Source: Phycisphaerae bacterium (lineage in GTDB: Bacteria; Planctomycetota; Phycisphaerae; UBA1845). From it: 34,459 nt of DNA. The stretch covers positions 1-34,459 of the forward strand of contig JAJDDP010000007.1 of the NCBI GenBank assembly GCA_029260235.1, in the 5' to 3' direction. Position 1 is the first letter of the stretch. Each line of letters opens with the position of its first letter. Under the pieces are notes generated by a model. The model had not been told where the DNA came from, ran no database searches, and worked only from the letters and a program-made list of their open reading frames with translations. Below, one piece after another: positions 33,501 to 34,459 of this stretch. The position numbers were made by a program, and so were the translations under genes.

Positions 33501-34003
33501 TACCATTTGGCCTCGATTTGAGCGTGGCTGACATCGAGCCCCGTAATCCTGGCGTGACCGAATTAGTCGTTGCCTTCGATCAACCCATGGACGTGCTGAC
33601 CGCTGAAGATCCTGCCAACGTATCGATCATCGGCGTCAACAATCCGTCTCCTGCCGTCGTAGCGACGCCAACGCTGGACGGATCGGGCCTGAGTTTGACT
33701 ATTGCTCTGTCGTCGGCTCTGCCGGATGGCGATTGCTATACGGTGGACTTGACGGGCATGACTGCCGCTGGATTGGACCTCGATCCGCTGGCAGCTTCAT
33801 TCACGGTGCAGGCCTTGCGCGGCGACACCAATGTCGTTGAGGTCGTGTCTACCGGCGACTCAGCGGTGATCAAGCCGCACTTTGGTGAGGCGCTGGATGC
33901 GAGCAACGCGGCGTTCGACTTCGATGCCAACGGCGTTATCAGTACGGGAGACGCCTCGGTGATCAAGCCGCTGTTTGGCAACGCAACGCCAGGTTGTCCA
34001 TAG
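30596..34003 (+). CDS. Secreted S8 subtilisin-like serine protease with dockerin-like C-terminus
   Basis: The 1135-residue protease starts with a signal peptide (about residues 1-25) and a long N-terminal region to about 235 that may be a propeptide. The catalytic Asp is in VLVYDGGT (Asp250), His in DHATHVSGT (His276), the oxyanion Asn in WSNGN (Asn386), and Ser in CGTSMSGP (Ser473), all intact. Residues about 540-660 form the beta-barrel found after kumamolysin/KP-43-like subtilases. Next comes an Ig-like piece, then a MAM/jelly-roll-like domain (DDFEIDLGW...DEFVV, about 777-950) and an Ig-like domain. The end, DTNVVEVVSTGDSAVIKPHFG and DFDANGVISTGDASVIKPLFG, is a pair of dockerin type I-like repeats. 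No cohesin gene is present in the window. It is likely a secreted, perhaps complex-bound, protein-degrading enzyme. Confidence 0.94.
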   Translation: MAKLDGRWVIRAFVLAAVLNSSLGEANEIPWRSGSLETAAMSEQVAGAELHRLAADQDGGHVLVQFSESVGAAEKALLAEVGVHLLGYVGGHSFFAALDPTSLDGTRAVELTPISAVIPIASDWKLDPRMIDGLTPDWAVVEGDIATDPVVGIYLLFHPDVSLSDVGGGLVADYGGQVRDLLQSINGLVVEIPLSAAYALAEEDAVQWMEFPLPPMDELNSSNRADTGADQAQAAPYNLDGSGITVLVYDGGTALAGHNDFGGRLTTHDSSGTADHATHVSGTVGGDGSASAGNNRGMAPAVTILSYGFQYDGSGVFLYSNPGDLEADYGAAIGMGADISNNSIGTNTAPNGFDCNITGDYGVTSSLIDAIVAGSLGDPFRIVWSNGNERQTTRCGSTYATTAPPACAKNHIAVGAYNSNDQSMTSFSSWGPSDDGRLKPDLSGPGCQSSADFGVTSTSSSGASSYSVKCGTSMSGPTIAGLGALLLEDFRAQFAGQADPRNSTIKSIFAQTAIDLGNTGPDYQFGYGGVRIVPAIELLRLGQFSEQVVTNGASFSTQFFVEVGAPEFKVTLAWDDPPAIPNVGTALVNDLDLVVMDPSGTQRFPWTLDPNNPSLAAVKTFADHINNIEQVQVDNPETGLWTIQIVGTNVPQGPQTFSLAGAGAANVGIIIGYPNGLPSLMPADTPMDIDVQIGTIAQTVVPGSATLHYRYDGGAFTATTMVSQGGDLYRGTLPAASCGQTPEFYVSVEGSDSGLTNSPADAPTSFFAAEVGDLIVSLTDDFEIDLGWTVVDDVALADGSWEVGVPAGAGDRGDPATDYDGSGKCFLTHNLDGNSDVDGGTTWLISPTVDLSEADADVSYALWYTNNFGAEPNNDLFRVAVSNDDGVNWTEVALFGPITSGGWSKESFKVGDFVTPTPLVKVRFEVSDLGLGSVVEAAIDEFVVSRVVCEVAGPPQIISAQSVVDHGGLPFGLDLSVADIEPRNPGVTELVVAFDQPMDVLTAEDPANVSIIGVNNPSPAVVATPTLDGSGLSLTIALSSALPDGDCYTVDLTGMTAAGLDLDPLAASFTVQALRGDTNVVEVVSTGDSAVIKPHFGEALDASNAAFDFDANGVISTGDASVIKPLFGNATPGCP
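33812..34000 (+). repeat. Dockerin-like repeat pair
   Basis: Two related 20-residue units, each with STGD followed by a VIKPxFG segment, end the subtilase. Acidic residues at the start of each unit fit calcium-loop positions, more complete in the second (DFDANGVIS). Planctomycetes carry many dockerin-ended proteins whose partners are often unclear. Confidence 0.75.
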
Positions 34004-34059
34004 GGCTCAGCGGTGAGCCAAGCCGTTCCTAGCAGTCTGTCAACAATCGGTTTCTCTCT

Positions 34060-34117
34060 ATGTGGCACCGGCATCTTGCCGGTGGCAACACTGGCTAGAA
34101 GCCAGTGCCACATTTTT
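34060..34117. repeat. Branched palindromic element (REP-like), possible terminator
   Basis: Two adjacent hairpins, CACCGGCA-TCT-TGCCGGTG (34066-34084) and CACTGGCT-AGA-AGCCAGTG (34089-34107), are enclosed by an outer stem ATGTGGC (34060-34066) with GCCACAT (34107-34113). The result is a three-way junction followed by TTTTT (34113-34117). It lies 57 bases after the subtilase stop and could end that transcript. The form resembles dispersed repetitive extragenic palindromes; only one copy is in this window. Confidence 0.65.
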
Positions 34118-34160
34118 CGGCGGGCTGCCAGCCGGCTAGGCTGATATGAAGGCTACTAAC

Positions 34161-34202
34161 GGGCTGCGTCCGCTCGCCATTCACGGCGGGTTGGCGCAGC
34201 CC
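34161..34202. terminator. Hairpin after the ribonuclease III gene
   Basis: GGGCTGCG (34161-34168) pairs with CGCAGCCC (34195-34202), with a weaker inner stem. It lies about 30 bases past the stop of the minus-strand rnc gene. There is no clear U-tract on the minus strand, so the terminator role is uncertain. Confidence 0.4.
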
Positions 34203-34234
34203 TTCTAGTTGAAAGAAGACTATTTTTCTGCAGG

Positions 34235-34459
34235 CTAGGTGAGTTCTTCTTCGTCGCCGGCTTCCCCAAGTTCTTGGAGGGCGCGAAGGGCTGCTCTCTG
34301 CTCAGCCTCTTTCTTGCTGTTGCCCCATGCACTGGAGAACTGTCGGTCGGCCACGGTGACACAGACCTCGAAACACTTGCTGTGATCCGGACCTTGCTCG
34401 TCAAGGGCCTCGTATTGAGGTGTGGCTGAGAGATGCTGCTGGGCATACTGTTGCAGGTG
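34235..34459 (-). CDS. rnc: Ribonuclease III, C-terminal part (double-stranded RNA-binding domain)
   Basis: The minus strand reads in frame from the window edge for 74 residues to TAG at 34237-34235. LQQYAQQHLSATPQYEAL, then HSKCFEVCVTVADRQFSSAWGNSKKEAEQRAALRALQEL, fits the double-stranded RNA-binding domain that ends ribonuclease III: the Q-x-x-P-x-Y and F-x-V-x-V-x-V cores and the final K-K-x-A-E-x-x-A-A helix. A Glu/Asp-rich tail follows. The catalytic domain lies outside the window. Other short dsRBD proteins exist, but the spacing and LQQYAQ start favour RNase III. Confidence 0.85.
   Translation of the reverse strand, partial: HLQQYAQQHLSATPQYEALDEQGPDHSKCFEVCVTVADRQFSSAWGNSKKEAEQRAALRALQELGEAGDEEELT

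Noticed and set aside
34156..34446. 96-codon minus-strand frame at the window end
   Set aside because: It is in a different frame from the ribonuclease III dsRBD, has Ser/Arg/Pro-rich content and no domain.

Overview
The window most likely comes from a planctomycete, probably of the Phycisphaerae type. The evidence is a giant secreted protein with an N-terminal LEPR-x-LL motif, a PEP-CTERM protein, a subtilase ending in a dockerin-like pair, and a long MoxR/DUF58/BatA/vWA operon followed by an alpha/alpha-toroid gene. This combination is typical of planctomycete genomes. No phage, IS, CRISPR or plasmid genes were seen; this looks like chromosomal sequence with several large envelope or secreted genes.

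Layout: 1-67 is a tRNA-Lys(UUU) whose first six bases lie outside the window. 142-4059 (-) is a 1305-residue lipoprotein multihaem cytochrome c with 33 CxxCH motifs, arranged as four full repeats of a six-haem module plus a divergent C-terminal part. 4060-4409 is a divergent intergenic region with a possible 16-codon leader ORF and several hairpins, leading to a YeiH/UPF0324 anion (sulfite/sulfate-type) exporter (+). Convergent with it is a minus-strand group of an adenylate-forming PaaK-like ligase, a GNAT-like acetyltransferase and a cysteine dioxygenase (8655-5712). Cysteine dioxygenase facing a sulfite/sulfate exporter suggests cysteine sulfur oxidation and export.

8934-15686 (+) is a 2250-residue extracellular protein: LEPR-x-LL, about 30 RTX calcium-binding repeats, a tandem-95-like domain, K319/PKD-like Ig domains, two copies of an unrecognised module each followed by a cadherin-like repeat, two Ig domains each interrupted by the same beta-sandwich-like insert, and an acidic low-complexity tail. 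A strong hairpin at 15721-15758 separates it from a convergent PEP-CTERM lamin-tail-like protein (15815-16441, -).

16755-30110 (-) is an eight-gene apparent operon: MoxR ATPase, DUF58 protein, BatA/vWA protein, vWA plus amidotransferase-like membrane protein, large two-TM coiled-coil protein, small secreted basic protein, secreted alpha/alpha-toroid protein, and NPCBM-domain protein. Gene spacing tightens to 22 nt or less after the third gene, and the last two genes overlap at GTGA. The set looks like a cell-envelope system driven by a MoxR chaperone ATPase, but its substrate is unknown.

30596-34003 (+) is a secreted S8 subtilase with a complete Asp/His/Asn/Ser active site and a C-terminal dockerin-like domain. 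It is followed by a branched palindromic element (34060-34117) that resembles dispersed REP-like repeats. The window ends in the C-terminal double-stranded-RNA-binding domain of ribonuclease III (-).
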